A stretch of DNA of 64,000 nt from Variovorax paradoxus (lineage in GTDB: Bacteria > Pseudomonadota > Gammaproteobacteria > Burkholderiales > Burkholderiaceae_C), in NCBI RefSeq assembly GCF_018614955.1, contig NZ_JAGGNV010000019.1, forward strand, positions 1 to 64,000. Reading direction: 5' to 3'. Position numbers and translations under genes: made by a program. How positions within the stretch are numbered: the stretch's first letter is position 1; each line of letters begins with the position of its first letter. Under the pieces are notes generated by a model. It made no database searches and had not been told where the DNA came from. It was given only the letters and a program-made list of their open reading frames with translations. This document shows positions 52,601 through 60,666 of the stretch, in pieces.

Positions 52601-52907
52601 CTTCGACGCGCCGGTCTTCACCGTCGCCTGGCCCACGGGCGAGTTCGGCGCCATGGGACTCGAAGGCGCGGTGCGACTCGGCTTCCGCAAGGAGCTCGAG
52701 GCCGCGGCCGAGGGCGCGGAACGCGATGCCTTGTTCAAGAAGCTGGTGGCCCAGCAGTATGCGAACGGCGAGGCGATCCACATGGCGCAGACGCTGGAGA
52801 TCGATGCGGTGATCGACCCGGCCGACACGCGCGCCTGGCTGGTGCGCGGGCTGGCATCGTCTGCTGCTGCACGGGGGGCGGCCGCGCCCTACGTCGATAC
52901 CTGGTGA
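49608..52907 (+). CDS. Single-chain biotin-dependent acyl-CoA carboxylase
   Basis: Encodes 1099 residues carrying all three parts of the enzyme. Biotin carboxylase (1-450): ILIANRGEIAVRLVRALRD, HPGYGFLSERADFA, KAIGGGGGRGMR, FIEANPRLQVEHTVTE. Biotin carrier (about 490-560): LEAMKMEHLL with biotin Lys527. Carboxyltransferase (about 600-1099): two crotonase-like halves including GPAMIEGGGLGTF and DTPGFMVGPEIEAQAQ. This layout and length match long-chain acyl-CoA carboxylases of the single-polypeptide type rather than split AccA-D or PCC. The substrate is probably a medium or long acyl-CoA from the adjacent ligase. Confidence 0.9.
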   Translation: MFQRILIANRGEIAVRLVRALRDLGIASVAVHAKDDASALHVQLADTAVPLASTGPAAYLDGAALIDIARARGCDALHPGYGFLSERADFAQACADAGLRFIGPTPSQLALFGDKARARALAERCDVPVMPGSAGAVTLAEAQAFFAAQQAEGAGVMVKAIGGGGGRGMRAVLNAADLPGAHARCMSEAKAAFGVEGVYVERLMRNARHIEVQVLGDGRTVASLGERECTLQRRFQKLVEIAPSPSLSQERREQITKAVLRMAQAVGYQGLGTFEFLVDERSTQLPFVFIEANPRLQVEHTVTEAVTGLDLVQLQIAVASGQSLAELGIGAERTVPQRGFAVQWRINAETLDAHGDARPSGGTLARFELPAGPGVRVDTHGYAGLAPSPHYDTLLAKLIVHSSSPRFDDALRRSLRALGECAIEGIATNLALLRAIAERPEFAAQKVHTRFVEEHLADLLAAAVHIDASAKSARPVASTDDVAVPQQDEEDGLVIKAPMPARLMQFEVEVGDVLPAGAQLGVLEAMKMEHLLHAPAAGRVLALLAAPGDYLVEGQSLVRLEAVDAQAVEAEARAEHDLAAIRPDLQKVIDRHAPTLDANRAAAVAKRHAQGGRTARANIADLCELAEDPGNFTEYGALAIAAQTRRRTLDDLIANTPADGMVTGIGSINAKQFGPEKSRCVVMAYDYTVLAGTQGMRNHHKTDRMLGIAHRLKLPVVLFAEGGGGRPGDTDMPIVAGLNNHTFSQFAALSGKVPVVGIVHGRCFAGNAALVGCADVIIATEASNIGMSGPAMIEGGGLGTFAPEQIGPSGVQSRNGVIDILVKDEAHAVAAAKQYLSYFQGATSDWQCADPRVLRHAVPENRLRVYDVRAAMRGVADSGSLLELRAGFGAGIVTALARIEGKPVGLLANNPHHLGGAIDVEAADKAARFMQLCNAHGLPLVALSDTPGFMVGPEIEAQAQVRHVCRMFVVASHLRVPYFAVVLRKGYGLGAQAMTAGGFDAPVFTVAWPTGEFGAMGLEGAVRLGFRKELEAAAEGAERDALFKKLVAQQYANGEAIHMAQTLEIDAVIDPADTRAWLVRGLASSAAARGAAAPYVDTW

Positions 52908-52970
52908 GGCAAGTCCCTGAGTCGTGCGCGGGTCGCGCAGGCTCCTTAAACTGAGGCGCTTTTGCGCCGC

Positions 52971-54239
52971 ATGAAGCTGGTTTCACGATTCTTCGCCTTG
53001 GGGTTGCTGCTGACCCTTCTGCCCGTCGCGCTGCCGGCCCAGCCGCGAACAGCGCGCGAAGTTCGCTGGGTCGCCAGCTGGGCGGCCGCGCCGCAGGACT
53101 ACTTGAAGGCGCCCGTGCTGCCCGGCATCCAGACTTCACCGCCGCTCCCTGTCTTCGACGGTCAGACTCTGCGTCTGCGCGTGTTGCCCACGTTGGGCGG
53201 CGAGCGCGTGCGTGTTCGTTTTTCCAACCTGTTCGGCAAGGAGCCCTTGCGCATCGTCGGCGCCAGCGTGGCGCGCAGCACCGGGCCCGATGCGGTGTCG
53301 CCCGCTACGCTGCAAGGCCTGCGTTTCGGTGGCCTGGCCAGCGCGACGATCGCGCCGGGCGAAGAGCGTTGGAGCGATGACGCACGGCTCGGCGTGGAGC
53401 CCGGCCAGGCCCTGGCGGTGAGCTTTCAGGTCGAGGCGCGCACGCCCTTCGCGACCGTGCATCATCTTGGCAGCACATCGATGATGCCGGGGCCCGCGCT
53501 CATGCAGCCGCAGTGGCGCAACGCAACGCTGTCGTCATTGAACCATGTTGTGACCGGCCTCGACGTTGCCAGCCCGGCCGCGCCGCGCGTGGTGGTCGCG
53601 TTCGGCGACTCCATCACGCAGGGCCTGGGCGCCGGCGAGGGACAGGCGCTGCCCGCGCGCTATCCGGACCGGCTCGCGACACGCGTGCGCGAACGGCCCG
53701 GCAGCGCCGGGTCCGTGGCGGTGATCAATGCCGGCATCGCCGGCAACCGACTGCTCACCGACGGCGTCGGCCCGAGCGGCATCGAGCGCTTCCGGCGCGA
53801 CGTGCTGGCGCAAAGCGGCGTCACGCATGCGGTGGTCCTGATCGGGATCAACGATATCAACTTCAGCCTGCCGATCGCGATCCAGGGCTTCGCGCCGTTG
53901 TTTCAGCCGCCCAGCGCCGAGCAGATCACGGCCGGCCTGCAACAGCTGATCGAGGAGGCGCATGCCAAGGGCGTGAAGGTGCTGCTGGGCACGATCACGC
54001 CGTTCAAGGGTGCGGCCTCCTGGAGCGAGGAGAAGGAAACGCGCCGCCAGGCCGTGAACCGCTGGATCCGCGGCCGCCAGGATGTCGATGCGGTGGTGGA
54101 TTTCGATCGGGCCTTGCGCAACCCGGCCGATCCGGAGGCGCTCCATGCGCTCTACGACGGGGGTGATCACTTGCATCCCGGCAACGCGGGCTATGCCGCG
54201 ATGGCAGATGCCATCGATCTGCGAGAGCTGCAGGAATAG
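52971..54239 (+). CDS. Exported SGNH/GDSL hydrolase
   Basis: Encodes 422 residues with a signal peptide (LLPVALPAQP). After an N-terminal beta-rich domain, the SGNH core has VVVAFGDSITQGLGAGE (Ser), VINAGIAGNRLL (Gly), VVLIGINDI (Asn) and GGDHLHPGNAGYAAMA (Asp-His). These are secreted esterases or carbohydrate deacetylases; substrate unknown. Confidence 0.88.
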   Translation: MKLVSRFFALGLLLTLLPVALPAQPRTAREVRWVASWAAAPQDYLKAPVLPGIQTSPPLPVFDGQTLRLRVLPTLGGERVRVRFSNLFGKEPLRIVGASVARSTGPDAVSPATLQGLRFGGLASATIAPGEERWSDDARLGVEPGQALAVSFQVEARTPFATVHHLGSTSMMPGPALMQPQWRNATLSSLNHVVTGLDVASPAAPRVVVAFGDSITQGLGAGEGQALPARYPDRLATRVRERPGSAGSVAVINAGIAGNRLLTDGVGPSGIERFRRDVLAQSGVTHAVVLIGINDINFSLPIAIQGFAPLFQPPSAEQITAGLQQLIEEAHAKGVKVLLGTITPFKGAASWSEEKETRRQAVNRWIRGRQDVDAVVDFDRALRNPADPEALHALYDGGDHLHPGNAGYAAMADAIDLRELQE

Positions 54240-54336
54240 GCGAAACACCTTTACACAATTTGTGGCGTAGCGCTTACAGGCCCTTCACGCGAGCCAGGGA
54301 CGATGAAGGCTCCAACAACTCATGAGGAGCACCCCC

Positions 54337-54753
54337 ATGAAAAAACTTGCTGTCACCTTGGCCGTGGGCGCCGCGTCCCTTCTTTCGGTGGGCGCCGCCG
54401 TAACGATACCTACCACCGCGCAGGCGCAGCCCGCGGTCATCATCCAGACGCCGCCACCGCCGCCGCGCTCCGAACGCATGCCGCCGCCGCGCCGCGGCTA
54501 CGTGTGGGCACCGGGCCACTACGAGTGGCGCGGCGCGCGCCATGTCTGGGTGCACGGCGGGTGGGTCCGCGCGCGCCCCGGCTATGCCTACCGCGCGCCG
54601 GAATGGCGTGAACGCGATGGCCGCTGGGAATACAACCGCGGCCGCTGGGACCGCGACCGTGACGGCGTGCCGAACCGCTACGACCGCGACCGCGACAACG
54701 ACGGCGTGCCCAATCGCCACGACAGCCGGCCGAACAATCCGAATCGCGGCTAG
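54337..54753 (+). CDS. Exported WxxGxW-repeat protein
   Basis: Encodes 138 residues from ATG 54337 with GAGGAGC upstream. A signal peptide (VTIPTTAQA) is followed by a proline-rich stretch (TPPPPPRS), two aromatic repeats (GYVWAPGHYEWRGARHVWVH) and an Arg/Asp-rich tail (WDRDRDGVPNRYDRDRDNDG) that could bind calcium like thrombospondin type 3 repeats. Function unknown; likely periplasmic. Confidence 0.75.
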   Translation: MKKLAVTLAVGAASLLSVGAAVTIPTTAQAQPAVIIQTPPPPPRSERMPPPRRGYVWAPGHYEWRGARHVWVHGGWVRARPGYAYRAPEWRERDGRWEYNRGRWDRDRDGVPNRYDRDRDNDGVPNRHDSRPNNPNRG

Positions 54754-54832
54754 GTAAAGCGCACCCCCTGGCTTCCCACTTCGTGTGGTCGGCCAAACGT
54801 GCGGCGGCCAGAAGCCTTGCTCTTCAGGCCGT

Positions 54833-54856
54833 CCAAGCCTGCGCAGGCAGGCTTGG
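54833..54856. repeat. Intergenic hairpin
   Basis: CCAAGCCTG and CAGGCTTGG form a 9-bp perfect stem around a 6-base loop. The surrounding 54776-54905 segment is GC-rich and resembles an interspersed intergenic repeat, but only this copy was noticed. Confidence 0.45.
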
Positions 54857-54933
54857 AGCCGCGGCCTTCAGCCCTCTCCGGGGGCAACACCAGCGGCCGG
54901 CAAAGCCGGTTCCGCGGAGTTCCCCGAAGGGAA

Positions 54934-54956
54934 GCCCGCCTCGGCGGGCGTTTTTT
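54934..54956 (+). terminator. Rho-independent terminator
   Basis: Stem GCCCGCC / GGCGGGC with a tight loop followed by a run of six T. It ends immediately before the convergent lrgB stop codon and would terminate transcription from the WxxGxW gene. Confidence 0.75.
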
Positions 54957-55682
54957 CTAGAACAGCCGAAATACGAGCGGCATCAGCAGCGCTGCCAGCA
55001 CCACCTGCATGCCCAGCGCCAAGCCGGCATAGGCGCCGGCATCGGCATCCACATGCAGCGCGCGGGCCGCGCCGATGCCATGGGCCGTGGTGCCGAGCGC
55101 GAAGCCGCGCGCCGCATAGCCGGCAGCATCGGTGCCGATGCGCAGCGCATCGAAGAGGTACTTGCCCGAGAGCGCGCCGATCATGCCGGTGAGCACCGCG
55201 AACACCGCAGACAGCGCCGGAATGCCGCCGATCTTTTCCGAGATGCCCATGGCCACCGGCGCCGTGACCGACTTGGGCGCGAGCGAGAGCACCACGTCGT
55301 GCGGCAGGCCCACCGCCCAGCCCAGCGCGACGGCCGATCCGCCCGCCGCCACGCCGCCTGCCAGCGCGGCGAGCAGCAGCCGCCCGAAGCGCGCGCGCAG
55401 TTCGGCGCGCCGCTGCCACAAAGGCCAGGCCAGCGCCACGACGGCGGGACCGAGCAGGAAGTGGATGAACTGCGCGCCCGCGAAATAGGTCGGGTAGTCC
55501 ACCCCCGTGGCCAGCAGGCCGCCCGCTAGCGCGATCACCGACCACAGCACCGGGTTGGCCCAGGGCGCGCTGCCCAGCTTTGCGTAAGCCGCGTTCGCGA
55601 GCAGGTACACCACCAGCGTGGCCGTGAGGCCGAAGAGCGGCGTGGCCGAGAGATAGATCCAGAGTTCGACGAAGCGCGGCAC
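54957..55682 (-). CDS. lrgB: LrgB family membrane protein
   Basis: Encodes 241 residues with about eight hydrophobic segments and the LrgB pattern NPVLWSVIALAGGLL, FLLGPAVVALAWPLW, LAPKSVTAPVAMGISEKIGG and GTTAHGIGAARAL. LrgAB proteins were first described as murein-hydrolase exporter modulators; relatives move glycolate, glycerate or pyruvate. Here it is third in purU-glcD-lrgA-lrgB, three bases after lrgA, which favours a glycolate-related transport role. Confidence 0.9.
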   Translation of the reverse strand: MPRFVELWIYLSATPLFGLTATLVVYLLANAAYAKLGSAPWANPVLWSVIALAGGLLATGVDYPTYFAGAQFIHFLLGPAVVALAWPLWQRRAELRARFGRLLLAALAGGVAAGGSAVALGWAVGLPHDVVLSLAPKSVTAPVAMGISEKIGGIPALSAVFAVLTGMIGALSGKYLFDALRIGTDAAGYAARGFALGTTAHGIGAARALHVDADAGAYAGLALGMQVVLAALLMPLVFRLF

Positions 55683-55685
55683 GGC

Positions 55686-56036
55686 TCAGGTCTTGTTCTT
55701 CTTGCGGTTGAATCCGTAGAGCACCAGCACGGTCACCGCCAGCCCGATCCAGGTCGACAGCACGACGACGAGGAGCATGCGTCCGCCGTACTGGCCGAGG
55801 AGCGCGAGATGCGTCATCACGCCCACGCCGACCGGGATGAACAGCAGCGACAGGTGCGCGAGCATGAAGTTCGCGCATTCGGCCACCGGCTCGCGCACGA
55901 CGGGAAAGTAGAGCGCAGCGAGCAGCAACATCAAGCCGAGGACCGGGCCTGGCAGCGGCAGCGACAAGCCGCGCGACAGCACTTCGCCGATCGACTGGAA
56001 CACCAGCAGCCAGGCCAGGCCGCGCAAGCCGTTCAT
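55686..56036 (-). CDS. lrgA: LrgA/CidA family membrane protein
   Basis: Encodes 116 residues with four membrane segments and the family signature LPLPGPVLGLMLLL and HLSLLFIPVGVGVM. It is a holin-like partner of LrgB. It starts 12 bases after glcD and three bases before lrgB, so the three are one operon. Confidence 0.9.
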   Translation of the reverse strand: MNGLRGLAWLLVFQSIGEVLSRGLSLPLPGPVLGLMLLLAALYFPVVREPVAECANFMLAHLSLLFIPVGVGVMTHLALLGQYGGRMLLVVVLSTWIGLAVTVLVLYGFNRKKNKT

Positions 56037-56048
56037 CTGCCTGCTCTT

Positions 56049-57524
56049 TCAGAAACGAGGGAGGTCCGGATGCGCCACGCGTCCGCCGCGCACCACTTCG
56101 CGGCCGTACTCGGCGCAGCGCTGCAGCGTGGGGATGGCCTTGCCGGGGTTGAGCAGACCTGCCGGATCGAAGGCGCGCTTGACGCCGAACATCTGCTCGT
56201 TCTCCTCGGCCGTGAACTGCACGCACATGCTGTTGAGCTTCTCGACGCCCACGCCGTGCTCGCCCGACACCGTGCCGCCCATCGCGACGCTGGTCTCCAG
56301 GATGTCGGCGCCGAAGAGTTCGCAGCGGTGCAGCTCGTCGGGGTCGTTGGCATCGAAGAGCACCAGCGGATGCAGGTTCCCGTCGCCGGCATGGAACACG
56401 TTGCAGCAGCGCAGGTTGTACTTCTTCTCCATCTGCTGGATCGCGAGCAGGATGTCGGCCAGCCGCTTGCGCGGGATGGTCGAGTCGAGGCACATGTAGT
56501 CTGGGCTGATGCGGCCCGAAGCGGGAAAGGCGTTCTTGCGGCCGCTCCAGAACTTCAGGCGCTCGTCCTCGTCGCGGCTCACCGAGAGCGCGGTGGCGCC
56601 GCAATCGCGCAGCACGGCGCTCATGCGGCCGATCTCCTCTTCGACCTCCTCGGGCGTGCCGTCGGATTCGCACAGCAGGATGGCTTCGGCTTCGAGGTCG
56701 TAGCCGGCGCGTACGAAGTCCTCGACCGCGGCCGTCATCGGCTTGTCCATCATCTCGAGACCGGCCGGGATGATGCCGGCCGCGATCACGGCCGCCACCG
56801 CATCGCCGGCTTTGCGCACGTCGTCGAAGCTGGCCATGATGCAGCGTGCGAGCCGCGGCTTGGGCACCAGCTTGACGGTGACCTCGGTGGTCACGGCCAG
56901 CATGCCTTCGCTGCCGACCACGAGCGCGAGCAGGTCCAGGCCCGCGCAATCTAGCGCCTCGCTGCCGAACTCGATCGCTTCACCTTCGGCGGTGAAGCCG
57001 CGCACGCGCAGCACGTTGTGCAGCGTGAGGCCGTACTTGAGGCAGTGGACCCCGCCCGAGTTCTCGGCCACGTTGCCGCCGATGGTGCAGGCGATCTGGC
57101 TCGAAGGGTCGGGCGCGTAGTAGAGGTTGAAAGGCGCGGCGGCTTCGCTGATCGCGAGGTTGCGCACGCCGCACTGGACCACCGCAGTGCGGCCGACCGG
57201 GTCGATCTTCAGGATGCTGTTGAACTTGGCGAGCGAGAGCGTGACGCCCACCGCGTTGGGCATCGCGCCACCCGAGAGCCCGGTGCCGGCGCCGCGTGCC
57301 ACGACCGGCACGCCGAGCGCGTGGCAGGTCTTGAGCACGGCCGCAACCTGCGCCTCTGTTTCCGGCAGCGCCACGGCCAGCGGGCGCTGGCGGTAGGCGG
57401 TGAGGCCGTCGCACTCGTAGGGCGTGGTGTCCTCGGCGTTCCAGATCAGCGCGTGCGCCGGCAGGTGGGCCTGCAGCGCGCGCACCACCTGCGACTGGCG
57501 TTCGGAGGCGTGGAGCGCGTTCAT
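56049..57524 (-). CDS. glcD: FAD-linked oxidase, glycolate oxidase subunit GlcD type
   Basis: Encodes 491 residues. The FAD-binding PCMH domain has VPVVARGAGTGLSGGAMPNA, PDPSSQIACTIGGNVAENSG and GSEGMLAVTTEVTVKL. The C-terminal cap has CNVFHAGDGNLHPLVLFD and TVSGEHGVGVEKL with metal-ligating His. The glycolate / D-lactate dehydrogenase family is certain; glcE and glcF are not in the window. Adjacency to lrgAB suggests it uses a substrate that they transport. Confidence 0.88.
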   Translation of the reverse strand: MNALHASERQSQVVRALQAHLPAHALIWNAEDTTPYECDGLTAYRQRPLAVALPETEAQVAAVLKTCHALGVPVVARGAGTGLSGGAMPNAVGVTLSLAKFNSILKIDPVGRTAVVQCGVRNLAISEAAAPFNLYYAPDPSSQIACTIGGNVAENSGGVHCLKYGLTLHNVLRVRGFTAEGEAIEFGSEALDCAGLDLLALVVGSEGMLAVTTEVTVKLVPKPRLARCIMASFDDVRKAGDAVAAVIAAGIIPAGLEMMDKPMTAAVEDFVRAGYDLEAEAILLCESDGTPEEVEEEIGRMSAVLRDCGATALSVSRDEDERLKFWSGRKNAFPASGRISPDYMCLDSTIPRKRLADILLAIQQMEKKYNLRCCNVFHAGDGNLHPLVLFDANDPDELHRCELFGADILETSVAMGGTVSGEHGVGVEKLNSMCVQFTAEENEQMFGVKRAFDPAGLLNPGKAIPTLQRCAEYGREVVRGGRVAHPDLPRF

Positions 57525-57537
57525 GGAAAAGACTCTA

Positions 57538-58383
57538 CTACTTGAACACCACCGTCCGGTGTCCGTTCTGCAGCACGCGATGCTCGCTGTGCCACTTCAC
57601 GGCGCGCGCCAGCACCTGGCTCTCGGTGTCGCGGCCTCGGGCCGTCAGGTCTTCCACCGTGTCGGTGTGGTCGGCGCGTTCCACGTCCTGCTCGATGATC
57701 GGGCCTTCGTCGAGGTCTGCGGTCACGTAGTGGGCGGTGGCGCCGATCAGCTTCACGCCGCGGTCGTGGGCCTGGTAGTAGGGCTTGGCGCCCTTGAAGC
57801 TGGGCAGGAAGGAGTGGTGGATGTTGATCGCGCGGCCGGCCAGCTGCGTGCACAGCTCGTTGCTGAGGATCTGCATGTAGCGCGCCAGCACCACCAGCTC
57901 GGCGCCTTCGGCTTCGATGATCTCCAACTGCTTCGCCTCGCCCTGGGCCTTGGTCGCGGCCGTCACCGGGATGTGGTGGAAGGGCACGTTGTAGCTGGCG
58001 GCCAGCTGGTAGAAGTCGCGGTGGTTCGAGATGATGGCGCGCACGTCGATCGCGAGCAGGCCGCTCTTCCAGCGGAACAGCAGGTCGTTGAGGCAGTGGC
58101 CTTCCTTGCTGACCAGGATCACGGTCTTCATCGGCTCGGCCGCGGCGTGCAGCTTCCAGCGCATGCCGAAGCTTTGGGCCAGGCCGGCGAGCTGCTCGCG
58201 CAAGGCGGCTTCGCTCTGGTCGCAGGCAAAGCGCACGCGCATGAAGAACAGGCCCGTGCCGTGGTCGTTGTACTGCGCCGCTTCTTCGATGTTGCCGCCG
58301 CGCTCGAGCAAAAAGCCGGAAACGGCATGGACGATGCCGGTGCGGTCGGGGCAGGAAAGGGTGAGGATGTACGCGGGGGTCAT
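57538..58383 (-). CDS. purU: Formyltetrahydrofolate deformylase
   Basis: Encodes 281 residues: an N-terminal ACT domain (ILTLSCPDRTGIVHAVSGFL) and a formyltransferase-like catalytic domain with ISNHRDFY, LARYMQILS, NIHHSFLPSFKGAKPYYQAH and GATAHYVTADLDEGPIIEQD (catalytic Asn, His and Asp). It hydrolyses 10-formyl-THF to formate and THF. It starts the operon that continues to glcD 13 bases later. Confidence 0.94.
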   Translation of the reverse strand: MTPAYILTLSCPDRTGIVHAVSGFLLERGGNIEEAAQYNDHGTGLFFMRVRFACDQSEAALREQLAGLAQSFGMRWKLHAAAEPMKTVILVSKEGHCLNDLLFRWKSGLLAIDVRAIISNHRDFYQLAASYNVPFHHIPVTAATKAQGEAKQLEIIEAEGAELVVLARYMQILSNELCTQLAGRAINIHHSFLPSFKGAKPYYQAHDRGVKLIGATAHYVTADLDEGPIIEQDVERADHTDTVEDLTARGRDTESQVLARAVKWHSEHRVLQNGHRTVVFK

Positions 58384-58474
58384 AAGGGCGGAGATTGTCG
58401 CAGGGCTGCCGCGGAGCGCGCGCGGTGCCAAAATGCCCTTCTCCCCGTCAGCGCCTCCCCGGCAGGAGTGATTC

Positions 58475-59809
58475 ATGGCCTACAACGACTTCACCATGGA
58501 CAACCAGTGGTTGCCCTTCACCCCGAACCGCCATTTCAGAAAGGACCCGCGGGTCTTCGTGGCCGCCGATGGCATGGAGTTCACCACGCATGACGGCAGG
58601 AAGGTGATCGACGGCATCTCCTCGCTCTGGTGCGTGGGCGCGGGCCACAACCGCAAGCCCATCAACGAGGCGATCAAGAAGCAGCTCGACACGCTCGACT
58701 ACGCCACCGCCTTCCAGGTCAGCAACGACCAGGCTTTCAAGGCGGCCGAGATGATCGCCGCGATGGCGCCCGGCGACCTCAACAAGGTGCTGTTCTGCAA
58801 CTCCGGCAGCGAAGCCGCCGACACCTCGCTGAAGGTGGCGCTGGCCTACCACCGCGCGCGCGGGGAAGGGCACCGCAACCTCTTCATCGGCCGCGAGAAG
58901 GGCTACCACGGCGTGGGTTTCGGCGGCATGTCGGTGGGCGGTATTCCGGGCAACCGCAAGGTGTTCGGCTCGGCCTTTTTGCCGCGCGTGGACCACATGC
59001 GCTTCATCCACGATCCGGTGAACCATGCCTACATCCACAACCAGGAGCCGGTGTGGGCCGACGATCCGCTGGCCGATCTGGAGCAGCGCATCCTGCCGCT
59101 GCACGACCCTAGCAACGTGGCGGCGATCATCGTCGAGCCGGTGGCGGGTTCTGCCGGCTGGTACCTGCCGCCCAAGGGCTACCTGCAGAAGCTGCGCGGG
59201 ATCTGCGACAAGCACGGCATCCTTCTGATCTTCGACGAGGTCATCACCGGCTTCGGCCGCATGGGCACCAACTTCGCGTCGGACTACTACGGCGTGGTGC
59301 CCGACATGCTGAACTTCGCCAAGTGCGTGACCAACGGCGTGATCCCGCTCGGTGGCGTGATCTGCCGCGACAAGCTGTATGACGCGATGATGAACACCTC
59401 GGCGCCCGAGCACGTGGTGGAGTTCTTCCACGGCTACACCTACTCGGGCCACCCGGTGGCCTGCGCGGCGGCCATCGCGACGCTCGAGCTGCTGCAGAAG
59501 GAGCAGCTGTTCCCGCGCGCCGGCGAAATGGGCAAGGTGCTGGGCGATGCCTTCCACAGCGCCTTCAAGGGGCTGCCGAACGTGATCGGCATCCGCAGCC
59601 TGGGCCTGGCCGCTGCGGTCGAACTCGCGCCGATCGCGGGCTCACCGGGCAAGCGGGCCTACGACATCTTCCTGGACTGCTATCACAAGGGTTCGCTGGT
59701 GCGGCCGGCGGGCGACGTGATCGTGATCGCGCCGCCTTACGTCGTCGAGAAGTCGCATATCGACACGCTCGTCAACACACTGGCCGACTCCATCAAGAAG
59801 CACGCTTGA
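58475..59809 (+). CDS. Omega-amino acid:pyruvate aminotransferase
   Basis: Encodes 444 residues of class III, fold type I aminotransferase: LWCVGAGHNRKPINEAIKKQ, CNSGSEAADTSLKVALAY, GREKGYHGVGFGGMSVGG, LIFDEVITGFGRMG and PLB Lys in AKCVTNGVIPLGGV-type position. Closest to beta-alanine:pyruvate transaminases. It is divergent from purU and overlaps the convergent ChaN gene by 17 bases. Confidence 0.9.
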   Translation: MAYNDFTMDNQWLPFTPNRHFRKDPRVFVAADGMEFTTHDGRKVIDGISSLWCVGAGHNRKPINEAIKKQLDTLDYATAFQVSNDQAFKAAEMIAAMAPGDLNKVLFCNSGSEAADTSLKVALAYHRARGEGHRNLFIGREKGYHGVGFGGMSVGGIPGNRKVFGSAFLPRVDHMRFIHDPVNHAYIHNQEPVWADDPLADLEQRILPLHDPSNVAAIIVEPVAGSAGWYLPPKGYLQKLRGICDKHGILLIFDEVITGFGRMGTNFASDYYGVVPDMLNFAKCVTNGVIPLGGVICRDKLYDAMMNTSAPEHVVEFFHGYTYSGHPVACAAAIATLELLQKEQLFPRAGEMGKVLGDAFHSAFKGLPNVIGIRSLGLAAAVELAPIAGSPGKRAYDIFLDCYHKGSLVRPAGDVIVIAPPYVVEKSHIDTLVNTLADSIKKHA

Positions 59810-60605
59810 CGCCGGCGCAGTAGTCCTTTTCCGGTAGCGCGGGCGTGTGCCACACGGCATCGAAGGCGCCGGGCTCGCGCGGGGACATCGGCACGCCAGC
59901 CTGCAACTGCACCGTCTTCACCGCCAAGTCGCTCGGCAGGTGCTGCGGCACGCCGAGCGCCTTGGCGGTGTGGCCGGCGCCGCTCAGCAGCAGCACGGTC
60001 TTGCCCGGCACCCGCGCCTTGACGATCGCTTGCGCCATCGCGCGATCGCGCGCGATCTGGATGCGCGTCATCGGCCCGATCTGCGACTCGGGCAAGAGCT
60101 TGCAGTGGCCGTTGCGCACCGCCTCCTGCTGCGCCTTGTGCGCCTCCTTGCCGAGCTGTGCGTCGAGCGAGACATCGGCCATCGCGTCCTTCATGCGCTC
60201 GCGCGGCAGGTTGGCGCCGATCACCGGCACGCCCGCGCGCACGGCGGCCATCACGGCCGGGCCGTAGGCGCTCCAGGGCCAGGCCTTCTCGTTCCAGTTG
60301 AGCGCGGCCTGCACCTGCGCTTCGGTCGCGTCGCGCGCGAGGCCGACCGTGGTCGTGCCTTCCTCCGCCATCTCGAGCGCCAGCGCGGCCAGGCGGCCGC
60401 GTGCGGCCAGTGTCTCGACCATCTCGCGCTCGATCACCTGGTGCTCGGCGGCGTCATGCTGCTCGCCGAGCAGCAGCGCGTCGGCCGGCAGCAGGGCCAT
60501 CGCGCGTCGGGCGACCGGTTCATCCGCGCGCGGCGCGAAGACAGAACACCCCGTGAGGACCACCGCCACGAGCAAGGACAGCGTGAAAAAGCGTCGAAAC
60601 AGCAT
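59793..60605 (-). CDS. ChaN-family haem-binding lipoprotein
   Basis: Encodes 270 residues. Lipobox VLTGC after a short hydrophobic start, then the DUF399/ChaN pattern: ADALLLGEQHDAAEHQVIER, LALEMAE, VPVIGANLPRERMKDA, RIQIARDRAMAQAIV and VLLLSGAGHTA. ChaN relatives bind haem at the outer membrane, in iron acquisition. The C terminus overlaps the aminotransferase gene end. Confidence 0.85.
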   Translation of the reverse strand: MLFRRFFTLSLLVAVVLTGCSVFAPRADEPVARRAMALLPADALLLGEQHDAAEHQVIEREMVETLAARGRLAALALEMAEEGTTTVGLARDATEAQVQAALNWNEKAWPWSAYGPAVMAAVRAGVPVIGANLPRERMKDAMADVSLDAQLGKEAHKAQQEAVRNGHCKLLPESQIGPMTRIQIARDRAMAQAIVKARVPGKTVLLLSGAGHTAKALGVPQHLPSDLAVKTVQLQAGVPMSPREPGAFDAVWHTPALPEKDYCAGVKRAS

Positions 60606-60666
60606 CGAGCCATACTATGCGACGGCGGCTGCAGCGCGCCGCCGTCCAATTCCCCCTTTCCTGTCC

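Noticed and set aside
49515..52781. A 1088-residue open frame opposite the carboxylase gene.
   Set aside because: Composition is His/Arg/Gln rich with no motif; it mirrors the carboxylase coding bias.
54754..54930. The GC-rich intergenic segment before lrgB as a third copy of the putA repeat.
   Set aside because: It has a hairpin and similar composition but does not share the GGGCCGCCCCAAGG or CCCCCTCGGGGG blocks.
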